Source of the DNA: Diploptera punctata
Taxonomy: Eukaryota > Arthropoda > Insecta > Blattodea > Blaberidae
Reading direction: 5' to 3'
Length of the DNA: 64,000 nt
Assembly (NCBI GenBank): GCA_030220185.1
Contig: JASPKZ010003421.1
Coordinates: 1,586,001-1,650,000, forward strand
Position numbers and translations under genes: made by a program. Position 1 is the first letter of the stretch. Each line of letters starts with the position of its first letter. The notes under the pieces are model-generated. The model was not told the origin of the DNA. It searched no databases and saw only the letters and a list, made by a program, of their open reading frames with translations. Positions 46,679 to 58,410 of this stretch are shown here, in pieces.

Positions 46679-47481
46679 ATTTAATAATTTACTTCGTAGT
46701 CTGTTACATATATATTATCTATTCGGATATATTAGCATCTGTTATTTTTATAGGCAACATAACTTGCTCATAATTTTGTTTTTCCTTCCATTATACTTAC
46801 TCTGCTGCTCCTCAGGACATCAAAAGTTAATTTTAAATTATTATATTTTCGGCAATTTTTTCTAGTAAAATCCAAGCACTAAATAATTTGTAGGGATCGA
46901 ACAAAAACTACAACGATATCCATATTTTGGTGACTGCATGCTGAATCAGTACCACTATGGTTTTAATATTGACTTAATTGTAATTGTTAACCAAGTTTAA
47001 TTTTCTTATGTATTCTCTCTTTCTTCAGATACTTCCCTGTAAATTTGTCCATGCGCTGCTTTAATATATAGTAGAAACTTGGAGTGAAGAATATATTAAA
47101 AAACATATTTAGGCAATTCTATACCATCTTTGAATATTCGATCGGAGAAGAAGTGACTGCTAGCGTCATGTTGGACAATGTAATAACACATGTTCCCTCT
47201 AGAGTAAATTGCTAACATGTTTACTCATATTGAAAGGAGATTCTATACCATGGTTCCACCTACATTAGTGGGCAAGTTAGGGTGAGAAAATGGGAGAGTT
47301 GAGCGTTCGATTGTTTGTTAACGGGCTTCTGTTATAAGTCGGCTACTATCTGAGTAATGACTAATATATATTTTTGATTGCAAATATAGTGATATTAGGT
47401 TACTTCAAGTTCAACTTGTCAGTTCATTTTAAGCCATTACACTTTTTTTTTAAAAAATCGACATATATTTCTTTCAGGTCA
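45386..47481. other. No recognisable gene; one TA tract
   Basis: About 2 kb of AT-rich DNA with no repeats shared with the rest of the window and no coding signal. (TA)n at 46645-46676. A somewhat GC-richer part at 45835-46010 is not recognised. Confidence 0.45.
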
Positions 47482-47493
47482 TTATTCACATAC

Positions 47494-48278
47494 TTACTTA
47501 CTTACTTACTCACTGGCACTATCGAACCCGTAGGTTCATGGCCGCGCGGACATAAGCTCTCCATACATCCCTATCCTGAGCTAATGCTTTCCATTCATTC
47601 CCTGTATAATCTACTTCCCTCAAATCATAGTTAATGTTATTCTCCCACCTCATTCTTGGTCTACCAACTGGGCGTTTTCCCTCTGGCTTTCCTAGAAGAA
47701 GCTTCCATGCACGTCTTTCATTCCCCATACGTGCAACATGTCCTGCCCATCGCAGTCTACGAGACTTAACTGTTCTTATTATATCTGGCTTCCTATAAAG
47801 ACCATGTAGTTCATTGTTAAGTAGTCTTCTCCATTCACCTGTCTGTTCATCTCTCTTTGGTCCAAAAATTTTCCTAAGTACTTTATTCTCAAATACTTGT
47901 AATCTCCTTTCCTCCCTTAAAGTAAGAGTCCATGTTTCGCACCCATATAATATAACTGGTAGAATAATAGTTTTATATATTTTCAGTTTAACGTTTTTTG
48001 AAAGGAGTTGGGACATCAAGAGTCTCTGCAATGCATAATAGCACGCATTTCCAGAATTGAGCCTATGTTTAATTTCTTTGTGCATCTCATTCCTATTTGT
48101 GATTATTGTTCCTAGGTATTTGAATTCAGCCACTTCCTCAAAATTTCCCTCATTTGTCATTAGCTGTCCATTTCCATTATTTAATGGATTCATATGTGTG
48201 ACCATATATTTAGTTTTATTGATATTTACTTCCAGTCCTAATTTCTTAGTGTTACTCAATAGTGTGTGCGTGTTGTCC
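47494..48278 (-). mobile_element. RTE-1 LINE, 5'-truncated, frame open, 12-13-bp target duplication
   Basis: The reading frame 48286-47519 is open throughout: GLEVNINKTKYMVTHMNP, EEVAEFKYLGTIITNRNEMH, KIYKTIILPVILYGCETWTL, KIFGPKRDEQTGEWRRL, RRLRWAGHVARMGNERRAW, GKRPVGRPRMRWENNINYDL, stopping after MNLRVR. The 3' end is a (gtaa)n repeat (47494-47511). The word ttattcacatact at 47482-47494 and 48279-48291 is the target-site duplication. The RT palm is missing, so it is inactive. This is the youngest-looking RTE-1 copy here. Confidence 0.95.
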
Positions 48279-48384
48279 TTATTCACATACTACAACGATA
48301 ATTTTTTTCTCCATTTATGTAGGTGGTACGGTGACGTAGAAATAGTTTCTAATAGATCACACAAATAGTAAGTCGTATAATTGC

Positions 48385-49725
48385 CTAACTAACTCACTGG
48401 CTCTCTCGAACCTGTAGGTTCATGGCCGCGCGGACATAAGCTCTCCATATATCCCTATCCTGAGCTAATGTTTTCCAATCATCCCCTGTATAATCTATTT
48501 CCCTCAAATCATAGTTAATATTATTCCCCACCTCATTCTTGGTCTACCAACTGGGCGTTTTCCCTCCGGTTTTCCTACAAGAAGTTTCCATGCACGTCTT
48601 TCGTTTCTCATTCATGCCACATGTCCTGCCCATCGCAGTCTACGAGATTTAACTGTTCTCATTATATCTGGCTTCCTATAAAGACCATGTAATTCACTGT
48701 TATTCAGTCTTCTCCATTCACTTGTCTGTTCATCTCTCTTTGGTCCAGAAATTTCCCTAAGAACTCTATTCTCAAATACTCGGACTCTTACATTAAGGGA
48801 GGAAAGGAGATTAGATGTTTCGCATCCATATAATATAACTGGTAGAATAATAGTTTTATATATTTTCAGTGTAACGTTTTTCGAAAGGACTTGGTAAGTC
48901 AAGAGTCTCTGTAATGCATAACAACACGCATTTCCAGAATTGAGCCTATGTTTAATTTCCTTGTGCATCTCATTCCTGTTTGTGATTATTGTTCCTATGA
49001 ATTTGAATTCAGCCACTTCCTCAAATTTACCTCATTTGTCATTAGCTGTCCATTCCATTATATAATGTATTTTTATGTGTGACCATATATTTAGTTTTAT
49101 TGATAATTACTTCCAGTCCCATTTTCTTACTGTTATTCAGTAGTGTGTGCGTGTTGGCCTTTAGTATCTCCTCGCTATCGGCCAATAGTACTACACCATC
49201 AGCATAAACCAACAGCTTATTAATACCATTGAGTTGTAGGCCTTCTTCATCTAAAGTTTTGATGGCATGCTTTAGTACATAGTGCATCTCCTTGTTTCAA
49301 AACCCATTGTGGATTTCAAAAGTATTCCGAAAACTGTTTGCCTACACGCACCCTACTCTTTGTGCCATTTAGACACATTCATATAAGTCTAACTTTTTTA
49401 GGAATTCCGAACTCTAGCAGGATACTATATAACTTCTACCTCTTAAATGAACCGTATGCCTGTTTGAAGTCTGCGTATAAATTATGTACAGTACCATGAT
49501 ATTCGCATTTATTTTCTAAAATCTGTCTTTAGGTAAAAATCTGATCTGTTGTAGACCTGTTTCTTCTAAATCCACATTGATGATCTCCTAGAATGTCATC
49601 AATATAAGGATTAAGTCTGCTTACTAATATATTTGTTAGAATTTTGTACGAAGCTGAAAGTAATGAGATGCCCCTATAGTTGTTGCAATCAGTTTTATCT
49701 CCTTTCGTATAATTACCTACGTTAT
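48385..49725 (-). mobile_element. RTE-1 LINE, longest copy, includes RT domain
   Basis: From 5' to 3' on the minus strand: GDKTDCNNYRGISLLSASYK and HQCGFRRNRSTTDQIF (fingers), ADFKQAYGSF (motif A region), LKQGDAL (motif B region), LLVYADGVVLLADSEEIL (motif C), then the C-terminal domain and the RTE-1 3' end at 48387. Motif C reads YADG; the second aspartate of YADD is lost. Several stops and shifts. The 5' end is cut at a TA tract (49727-49750). RT words resemble insect RTE-clade endonuclease-reverse transcriptases. Confidence 0.9.
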
Positions 49726-49750
49726 ATATATATATATATATATATATATA

Positions 49751-50010
49751 AGCCGGAGGGTCCAGGGTTAAAGTCCCGTTGGGGTCAAGATTTTTAAACT
49801 GACCCAAACCCTCTGGCGGCACTATGGCCCTGGGGTTGACTCAGCCTCTAACTGAAATGAGTACCAGACGCTTATTCTGGGGGTAAAGGCGGCCGTCACG
49901 CAGGGCTGACAACCCGGCTGACATAAAGTGCCGATTGTCTAGAAAAAGTGGGAGCCTTTACCTCCTACTACCCCAAGGGCCTACGGGCCTGTTGTGGGAT
50001 CACTTTTTCT
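49751..50010 (+). mobile_element. SINE-D, head partly missing, between TA tracts
   Basis: Starts inside the head (agccggagggtccagggtta, B-box region) and runs through ggtaaaggcggccgtcacgc to tgggatcactttt. TA tracts lie on both sides (49727-49750 and 50014-50034). Confidence 0.9.
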
Positions 50011-50034
50011 TTATATATATATATATATATATAT

Positions 50035-51515
50035 GGAAAGGACAATGATTTGTTTTATATATATATATGCTTTCATTCCTAAATAAAAAAGGCGTTAATA
50101 CTATAAAGTAAATTATTCTCAAAAAAAATTATTTCACGTTATATAAACCGTAAGTTGTCACTGCGAGCGATGTGTTGCTGCCTCTTACGAAAGAGAATTG
50201 TAGGCTTATATAAGGAAAACGAAATAGAATTGAGACATCGGGTTCAATCCCGGTTCATACATACACACACACATACATAGACATATACAGCATATCTCCA
50301 TCTCTCTTTACTTCATTTTCCTCATACTATATATTCACTGCCCCCACTCATATTGTATTTTATCCCATGATCTCCCCCCCTTTTTTTTTTCTTCTCTGCA
50401 AATTTCTTCCTTAGTGGATAAATCTGTATCTGCCTTCTTCATAGATAGTCTGTATCTTCTGATTTCTAAGGCCTATAGATCTATCTTCTTCTTTTTTTCA
50501 CTTTCTCTTTATACACCTCTTCCTTCCTCTTTCTATCTCCCTTCACCTCTCCCTTCACAACAATTGGATATACAGTGTATATTTTTGTCATTCATGAGGT
50601 TAGCATCTTTCTTCCTCTCTGAAATTTAAATGTCGGAGAACTATAATTTTTCCCCAATCTCGTTCACATTCTCCCCGTTGAATTTCATGTATCTTCCTAC
50701 TCTCCTTTACGATTGTATTTATTATTTTCCCTCCATTTCACATTTATCGTACAAACACTGTATGTTACAGTATATTACATCCATGAATATTTTTTCTTGA
50801 CCTCCTGCGGGAATTTTACCCTTTAATCCCCTTCAGATTCCCCTATTAAATACAGCTATTTTATTATCTTCAGGAGTTACCGTTACCTGAGCCCATTATG
50901 GTTTACTAGAAAATAATTATAATCAATGAAGTTATACAATTAAATACCTACTAATAATAAATATATTTACTATATTCACATAAATAAGTGAATATTTATA
51001 TGACACCTAAGTCTAATACATACCCAGTTTTGTTATATTTTGAAATATAATGTTAAAGTATTAAAATAAGTACCTGATATAGCAGTCGTCCTCAACTAAA
51101 TTAAAATTCTGTTTAACAATCTTCGTCCAGTGATTAAAACTATGTACTTGAACTAGTTTAGAAATTATAATTTATAAATCAATTGAACTTGGATCTAAAC
51201 AGAAATAAATCACATCTCTCCGAACCAACAATAATTCTCATAGGTCGCACGATATTACACTTCGGAAGAGAGAAAATGAAAGAAAAAAATGCAATTTTCT
51301 TCTCAGGTGGTCATCTTTGCGATACCATTATTAAGGTTACATTTATTCTTCAATTACATCACCAGTTGCATATAGCCTCCGAATAGCCTGCAAGCTGTTT
51401 TCAGACCATATTAATTTTTGTGAAAATAAATGGGAAAAGTTTGAAAAATAAAAAAATAATAACTATGGTATATCGGCATAGAGTTTTGAACCGCAAAAAA
51501 AATCCTTCTTCAAAC
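50035..51515. other. No recognisable gene; partial tRNA-like SINE remnant at 50060-50262
   Basis: 50083-50112 (gcgttaatactataaagt) resembles the spacer of the tandem unit at 59.45 kb, and 50240-50258 has a B-box-like atcgggttcaatcccgg. 50280-50600 is pyrimidine-rich. The rest is AT-rich without coding signal. Confidence 0.4.
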
Positions 51516-51529
51516 CATATTTTCAAATA

Positions 51530-51827
51530 AGATAATACAATGATTCTACTACATGCCTTAGGAGCCTTTGGGGCAGTGGTAGGTTAATGGCCATACCTTT
51601 CTAGACGATCTGCACGAGATGTCGCCGGGTTGTCAGCCTTGTGTGAAGGCCGCCTTTACTCCAGAACAAACGTCGGTACTAATTTTCTTTTGAGGCTGAA
51701 TCGACTCCCAGGATCATGGTGCCGCCAGAAGGTTTATGGCAGTTTAAAAATCCTGACCGTATCGGGATTCGAACCCTCGACCCTCTGGCTTGTAGCATAT
51801 TGTCTTAACCAACTGCACTAAGGCCTT
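51530..51827 (-). mobile_element. SINE-D, divergent, 14-bp target duplication
   Basis: Plus-sense words gagcctttggggcagtgg, ggccgcctttactccagaa, catggtgccgccagaagg, gattcgaaccctcgaccc. The word catattttcaaata at 51516-51529 and 51828-51841 is an exact duplication. Confidence 0.9.
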
Positions 51828-52005
51828 CATATTTTCAAATATCTTCGCTATTTAATTTGGAAATGTTGACTATAGCGGAGCAAATATCTCGATTCTCGGT
51901 CATTAATTTTGTTTTTATTTATCTGGCAAACCTAAAACTTCCAGTGTTTATATTAGTTTTCATCAATTTTCCTAGTCAAATTCTATATTTAATCAATATT
52001 ATCAC

Positions 52006-52209
52006 CAGGGAAAGTACCTTAGTTGGTTGGGAAATGAAGTATGTTACAAACAGAGCAATGCATCTGTATTCTGTTCACTCTCGGATACACCGTAGCTGTG
52101 CTCTAGGCTGCGTTGCTGTCTTGCGCCGTCACATCGCATGCATACTCCGGTTTCAGTTAACTTGTGCTCACTATAGATCACTACAATGCCAACCAAGGTA
52201 CTTTCCCTG
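52006..52209. mobile_element. hAT-like MITE, 204 bp
   Basis: Starts cagggaaagtaccttagttg and ends with the reverse complement of cagggaaagtaccttggttg; the inverted repeats match over about 21 bp with one mismatch. The flanking 8-mers attatcac (51998-52005) and cgtatcac (52210-52217) agree at 6 of 8. CAGGG ends and 8-bp duplications are typical of hAT transposons. No coding capacity. Confidence 0.8.
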
Positions 52210-52666
52210 CGTATCACCAATAAATTAATTATTAATGAATAATAAATCATAAAATATCCAAATAAATATCTTAAGAAACACACGAAAGCAGACAGTAGAA
52301 ATGTTCCGTGCACTGGTAATAATTTAATGATTCTATATGATAAAAATATTAACTAACTCCATTGTTAATTGAAGTCGTGGGTGCAATACCGCATTGACTA
52401 TGGCCGCATTCACTTATCCCTATTGTCATCCAATAAATCCAGTTTATATCCCCTATATCCCTCCATGGTATCTTTACCTTGTGGTGGAGTGGCTTGCGTG
52501 CTTAAATGATCCTGAGAGCTATGCCGGCGGTAGCATTGCTGCCGATAGGGTTACTCTTGCCGGACTGGTCGAAGGTGAAAAAACAGACGAAAAAAGTACC
52601 ATGGTCGAAAGAGTGACGATCTTTCACCGTAAAAATACAACCGTCAAGAAATGCGGACATGGGTTC

Positions 52667-52742
52667 AACTGGGGTATGGAGAGCTTATGTCCGCGCGGCC
52701 ATGAACCTACGGGTTCGATAGTGCCAGTGAGTAAGTAAGTTA
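52667..52742 (+). mobile_element. RTE-1 LINE 3' terminal fragment
   Basis: tggagagcttatgtccgcg, cggccatgaacctacggg and gatagtgccagtgag with a (taag)n tail; only the last roughly 75 bp. The preceding 170 bp (52485-52660) reads as an open frame (VVEWLACLNDPES...) that is not recognised. Confidence 0.85.
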
Positions 52743-52919
52743 TATCCCCTATATCCAGTTCCCTATGATCCATCCTAATGTTATCCTCCCGGCGACGTCT
52801 TCCTTAAGCATTTATCCTCAAGAATTTGTCAATAAAATATAAAAAAAAATCTACTGCTACCCATTTAAGCTACATGACCTGCCCTCATCAATCTCCTGGC
52901 AATATTAAGACAACGAATT

Positions 52920-53115
52920 AAATAATAATTATTATAATAATGATAATGAAAATAATGATGATAATAATGATGATAATAATGATGATAATAATGATAATAA
53001 TAATGATAATAATAATGATAATAATAACAATAATAATAACAATAATAATAATAGCTTTATTTTGCCTGGCAGAGTTAAGGCCTTGTCTGCCACTCAACCA
53101 GGTTTTAAAAAAATA
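52920..53115 (-). mobile_element. AAT/GAT microsatellite and short LINE 3' end
   Basis: Imperfect AAT/GAT triplets (52920-53053) adjoin a minus-strand LINE 3' block (tttgcctggcagagttaagg, gccactcaaccagg in plus sense), the same subfamily as 43371-43556. Confidence 0.7.
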
Positions 53116-53477
53116 CAGAAAATAGTCTTACATCTAAATTACAATAAACATAAACGATTACATGTTATGTATACAATACAGAGCTTCTCACTTAGAAGAT
53201 TCTTATATTCTTCATTGTCATCACTTATAAGACTGAATGTAACCCTACTTTTAGGATTGTACTTTCGAATGCTTTTAGTTCGTTTTCTTCCCTCAACTAA
53301 AAATTCATGATCCTCATCCATGTAGATAGTGTCACAATAAAGTTATCTATTTATAAATTTTAATCTATAGATTCTTAGAGAAAAATAGTGTGTCAGGGCA
53401 TATATTGAACTAAATAACAACATTAATTTCCTGCTTTAAGTGGGTATTTAATTTTTGTTTGTATGACCACGTACCAC

Positions 53478-53592
53478 TCAAAATTACATCTATACGAAAA
53501 CGAGTGTAACTAAATTAGTATGGTTCAAATTCTTCCCTGTAGGGGGAGAGCGCCTAAATCTCTACAAAGGGAAAACATAGGCTTACAAAAAA
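53478..53592 (+). mobile_element. SINE-C 3' end fragment
   Basis: acgaaaacgagtgtaactaa, attagtatggttcaaattct and gggggagagcgcctaaatct match 9755-9860 closely; no head. Confidence 0.85.
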
Positions 53593-53654
53593 AATGATTT
53601 TGGTCTGTTAATAATGATTCTATTATTTGAATGTTTTGCAATTTACTAAAAATA

Positions 53655-54045
53655 TCATCATAATCCATTCACGAATTTAGGACATTTGTTGATCTGCTTC
53701 GGTCTTAATAGAAACACGATCCAAAAGTATTTTAAGTAGGCGTCCTGGTATTATTTTTCCTGCAGGTTGATAGCTTAACATTTGCTTGGGTATCCTGTGA
53801 TCCTCCATTTGATGAACATGTTGCATCCATCATGACTTAAAATAAAAATATTGTTTTCTAATTCTTCTAAGATGTTTTCACTTTTTTAACGATTTAGTAG
53901 TGAATCATGCACTCCTTCGAAGATATCTCATTCAGCAGATCTAAAACACTGTATATCATTTTAATAAAGTATGTCCATACTTCTCTACCATACAAAAGAG
54001 TTGTAAGAGCCTGTGCTTTAGGCCTATATGCTTTTAGTCTTGAAT
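53655..54045 (-). mobile_element. LINE C-terminal fragment (RTE-like, third family)
   Basis: Minus-strand words: LKAYRPKAQALTTLLYGREV (the LLYG-x-E-x-W box), then IKWRITGYPSKC-type and QEK...-type sequence equal to HRMEDHRIPKQ and LQPAGRRRPGRPLKRLLDG in the better copy nested at 55409-55577. Decayed. Confidence 0.65.
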
Positions 54046-54049
54046 GTTT

Positions 54050-54353
54050 TTGGACTAACTGTGGATGAGATGGGTATGGAGAAATGGTGGAATGCAATTG
54101 TGACGGGGGAAAACGAGAGAAAACCTCGAGAAAAACCTACCCAAGCTCCGTTTCGTCCACCACGAAACCCACATGGAGTGACAGAGACTCGATCTGTGGA
54201 TCCCAGCGCAGCGGTGAGAGGCGAGCGTCTAACCGCTGGCTCAATAGAGCCGTCTAACCGCTGGCTCAATAGAGCCGTCTAACCGCTGGCTCAATAGAGC
54301 CGTCTAACCGCTGGCTCAATAGAGCCGTCTAACCGCTGGCTCAATAGAGCCGC
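54050..54353 (-). mobile_element. SINE-G with head region amplified as a 25-bp tandem repeat
   Basis: The body in plus sense has tggtggaatgcaattgtga, tttcgtccaccacgaaaccc, tggagtgacagagactcga, gtggatcccagcgcagcgg; the minus-strand head begins near 54229. Beyond it the 25-bp unit cgtctaaccgctggctcaat+agagc repeats five times (54229-54353). I recall this body as a common insect tRNA-derived SINE. Confidence 0.7.
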
Positions 54354-54916
54354 CTACTAAAAATATTAAAATGTTTAAAAATAAAATCGAAGTAAAAGAA
54401 GAGAGTATTCCTGAACATTGAACTGCATCGACTAAGATAATTTTTCAGGTTTAGAAATCGGAACATTAATTTCTAGAGAGTATCAGTTTTTGTTGGTAAT
54501 ATATTCTGACAGATGTGGGAGTGAGAGAAGTAATCCATGTTTGAAATAATATTAACGTATCGCGGGCATGAAGCCCAGTTAACAGATTACAGGCATGATT
54601 CATGCTCGGCTGTATGGAGTTAAACTATAATCTCTATAAAGGGTAGATGCTATTTTCCACTAATATTACACATCTGTGGTCAAGGGGATTTGCTTCCAGT
54701 CTACCTACGTATGCATTCTCTTCGGATACTACGTATCTCGGTTGGTCCGCTTCTGCGCCCTAAGTTCACATAAACTATAGTAAATTAAACATGAGGTAAC
54801 TTCATTTCCTGTCACTAAATTTTTTTAGTTTTGTTTTTCGATTGCAGCAGTCATATCCATTATTTTTCTCACTCTTTATATGTACTCTACGTTTGTCGTA
54901 GTTTAACCCATTAGTC

Positions 54917-55060
54917 CGTCGCTGTGGCGTAGTCGGTAGAGTCTCTATCTTCCACTCCGGCGACCCGGGTTCGATTCCCGGCGGGATAGGGGATTTTTAA
55001 TCTCCATCTTGGGTCCGGTTGTGTGTCTTGTCCTTGTTTCTATATGTGAAAATAACAGAA
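54917..55060 (+). mobile_element. SINE-B (tRNA-derived head)
   Basis: gtcgctgtggcgtagtcgg (A-box-like), gacccgggttcgattcccgg (B box), then ggggatttttaatctccatc. It folds partly like a tRNA but lacks a clean anticodon arm. Only copy in the window, ending in an A-rich region. Confidence 0.65.
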
Positions 55061-55240
55061 AGTTAATAAAAAAGGAAAAACGAAAAGGTAAAACAATAAA
55101 ATAGTATAAACGAAAAGAGGAAAAATAAAAAAAGAAAAGAAAAAACCCTTAAATTGACAAAATACTTACTTCTCATGTCAGTTATTTAAATGTGGCGGAC
55201 CGCAGTGAAAACGAAATGGCGCGAAACTGTTACTGTTCTT

Positions 55241-55849
55241 ATTATCACCTCACTATGATGGTTGTCCGTTTATATAAAAGCGGCTGCCGCGCGACAATGC
55301 TTGACATTAACTAACAAACTGGCACAATCTAACCCGGAGGTTCATGGCCGCGCGGACTTAAGCTCTCCATACATCCCTATCCTGAGCTAATATTTTCCAA
55401 TCATCATAGTACATTCACGAATTTAGGTTGTTTGTTAACCTGTTTCGGCCTCAAAAGAAACACCATCCAAAAGTCTTTTGAGTGGACGTCCTGGTCTTCT
55501 TCTTCCTGCAGGTTGATATCTTAGGATTTGTTTGGGTATCCTGTGATCTTCCATTCGATGAACAGGTTGCATCCACTGTATAATCTACCTCCCTCAAATC
55601 ATAGTTATTCTCCCACCTCATTCTTGGTCTACCAACTGTGCGTTTTCCGTATGGTTTTCCTACAAAAAAATCCCATGCACATATTTTCAGTTTAACATTT
55701 TTTTAAAGAAGTTGGGACGTCAAAATGCTTGACATTCACATGCGGAATTATTACAGTAGCGGTAGTCGGCATCTTTGTATGTAATTATATACAACAGCTG
55801 CGGGGAAACAAAGCGAGCCGCTGGACAACCTTCATAGTGAGGCTATAAT
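55241..55849. mobile_element. MITE-1 copy 2, interrupted by an RTE-1 LINE
   Basis: Left end attatcacctcactatgatg and reverse-complemented right end attatagcctcactatgaag. Subterminal blocks tttatataaaagcggctgcc (left) and gcggctcgctttgtttcccc (right, complement) match MITE-1 copy 1. Without the LINE it would be only about 180 bp. TATA-like sequence is kept at the same end in both copies. Confidence 0.75.
55309..55723 (-). mobile_element. RTE-1 LINE inside MITE-1, itself carrying another LINE
   Basis: Plus-sense RTE-1 words aggttcatggccgcgcgga, ccctatcctgagcta, ccacctcattcttggtctac. The word aatgcttgacatt at 55296-55308 and 55724-55736 is an exact 13-bp duplication. A different LINE fragment (about 55409-55577, minus strand: HRMEDHRIPKQ, LRYQPAGRRRPGRPLKRLLD) lies within it. 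RTE-1 is also internally deleted after cccatgcac. Confidence 0.9.
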
Positions 55850-55955
55850 TGGTATATTGTGAGATTCTAAAAACATTAAGTAATTTCTTCTCGTTAGTTT
55901 TCATCTGTTTTTATTAAAATTATTAAATGAATACAACCAATTGATGTATGTTATA

Positions 55956-55957
<2 letters not shown>

Positions 55958-55991
<34 letters not shown>
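55958..55991. repeat. (TA)n microsatellite
   Basis: About 34 bp of alternating TA. Confidence 0.95.
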
Positions 55992-55995
<4 letters not shown>

Positions 55996-56254
55996 TTAGG
56001 GGTTAATCTCTCCTTTTACAGCTGGTTTCAAGTACCTCGCCCCTCCCGGGCAATAAAGGGAAATGGCCTATTGTAAGACGATTTTTAATGCAATGCTACA
56101 TGGCCTACATACTGTTTTTACCGCAAAAATATATGGAGGAGCTCCCCGTGTGAGATATCAGTTAAATACTAGAACCATCTCCGAGAATCCACAAACAATT
56201 AATGCTCTTAGACCTACTAAACAAAGCAGATATGATATGGGTGATATGAATTTC

Positions 56255-56345
56255 ATACGGTGTTGGGTGCCGTATCGTAGATTTACGGCAAGCAAAAGGA
56301 CCTCAAGCCTGAAAAAGAGGCATCTGAGCAAAATTTGTTGGCTCT
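56255..56345 (+). mobile_element. SINE-C middle fragment
   Basis: cctcaagcctgaaaaagagg and catctgagcaaaattt match the SINE-C body near 9625-9668; head and tail absent. Confidence 0.55.
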
Positions 56346-56964
56346 TTCACTTCCACATTTAAAATTGTGATGGTGATATGTGTAAAAAAACCTTAGCTGT
56401 TAAAGTGTGTTTTTAATTAAATAATAGCATGCCTTTGCAATATGAGTTATAAAGTGTAATAGCTTATGCATTTTATTCGTACAGCTGGGTAACTGCTGCG
56501 ATCACCGCACGCCACTGGTATGTAGAATGTTTCATATGTTCGTTGTCGAAGTAGCAAAATCAAGTCTAGGAGAACACTTTTTATATGCCGAAAGTTTTGT
56601 GGTTGTAAATTCACTATTTTACCGCTAGAGGCGCTGATTAGATTTTCTCATTCGCTTGAATCCATATTTTGTTTCAGACTCAGTGTAAGTGTCGACATTG
56701 TTGAGTTCTATTTTGTCAATCTGACCGTTGCTTAAATATTTCTGATAAAAATTTGATCTAGTTTACAATGTTTAATTAACAAAATTCGGAGCACTATAGA
56801 TTACAAGTGTTATCGGAACTTAAAGGTAAATGTATTTCATCTACTGTTATAACAATCATTGACGCTATAGTTCGTAGTTATTAGGCAACAAAATCTTGAC
56901 TTTATATTCTAACAAAACACGCTGTCAAAAATAAAATACAGGTGCAACAAAACGTAAAATACAT

Positions 56965-57024
<60 letters not shown>

Positions 57025-58410
57025 CAATGTTTGTTGATTTATCATGTCTTTTTTTCTCTCCAAAGCCCACATTACAACAATTGTTTATTGGTTTATCGTC
57101 TTTTTTTTCAAAGCCCGCAATACTCTTTCTCTAAACATATCGTTTCTGCAATAAATAAATTTCATTAAATATACTGATGTGCAACATATCCTACTAAAAT
57201 ACTCTGAACGTAAGTAAAATATTGTGGACAACAGATTAGAAAATTAGGTTTAGTAACTAGTCTAAATAAATATAATATTTGTGATGTGACTAAACAAGTG
57301 AATAGACTATAATTAACTCTATACGCGAACTGTGTATGTCAGATGGAATTATGTTGTTAATTATTATTAAGATACGAAATACTAAAAAACAAAGGAAACA
57401 AAAAATATTTGCAGATAACAATCGTAAAAAGTTTTGTTTCTTTAATAAATAAGGTTTTACGGTCTCATGTATATGTGCAGGTAGTCTATCAGATAAAAGT
57501 GACGTCCAACTCCCTTCACGACATTTCCCATCTTCTTTCTGTTTCTCTCCTTATTCTTTTTCCTTTTCTGACTATTTAGAATTCATCTCCCATTTTGCTA
57601 GTATGCTCGCATCACCATTTTCTTCATTTTCTGAACCATTATTTTTTATATTATACTGAACTTGGCAATGTTCCGTCACTTTATTTTTCTGATAATACTC
57701 TCAAGTCGTATGTTGCTGGAATAAGTCCATTCTGTATGTCTTCTTATCTCAACAGGCGTTAAAAATTTTTCTCTTTGTGTATTTCAAAAGTACTTGATGA
57801 ATTTTATATACCACAGAAGTCTGGATCAAGTTTTACTACTATCCATGTGTTTACGTTATCGTATTAAGTTTCTTAACCCGCCCGCTTTTACACGCCTCTA
57901 ACTACTTGTTGCTTTAAGATTTCCATTACTTGGGATTAGTGCTGTCAGCTGTTTGTATGCAGGTGTTACTAAGCAATTCTGTTATCTTCAACCAGATACG
58001 TGCTGCGTCCAGCGCTTTTCTGAAACACTGAGTATGCGAATTCCGCAGAATGAAAAGACTACAGTATCTGTATGTCAGGAAGGTAAAAATCAACAGACCA
58101 ATAAGATCCAACATTTTATTACAGAAATTGAGTTACACACCATGTTTCATAATTGTGCATTTTGTGCTCTTTATAAATGATATAGAACACTATGCCCTGG
58201 GACTAGAATTGACTAAATAAGTCAGTTTAAAACAACACCATAATTCCCCTAGAAAATAAAACTACAAAGATAAAGTTAATATGGTGACATGAATGATTGT
58301 TTTCAACTTCCGGCATACAGATATGAGAAAATTAAGAAAAAATACAAATTTTCTTCAAAGCTACACAGTATTGTAGACATCCAAAATAACCTGACATAAA
58401 ATATATATAT
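56346..58410. other. No recognisable gene; long TA tract at 56971-57021
   Basis: About 2 kb of AT-rich non-coding DNA. The frames around 57926-58180 overlap on both strands and are not recognised. Confidence 0.45.

Noticed and set aside
52394..52738. 114-codon ORF as a gene
   Set aside because: Its last part is the RTE-1 3' end read in a non-coding frame; the first part has no recognised similarity.
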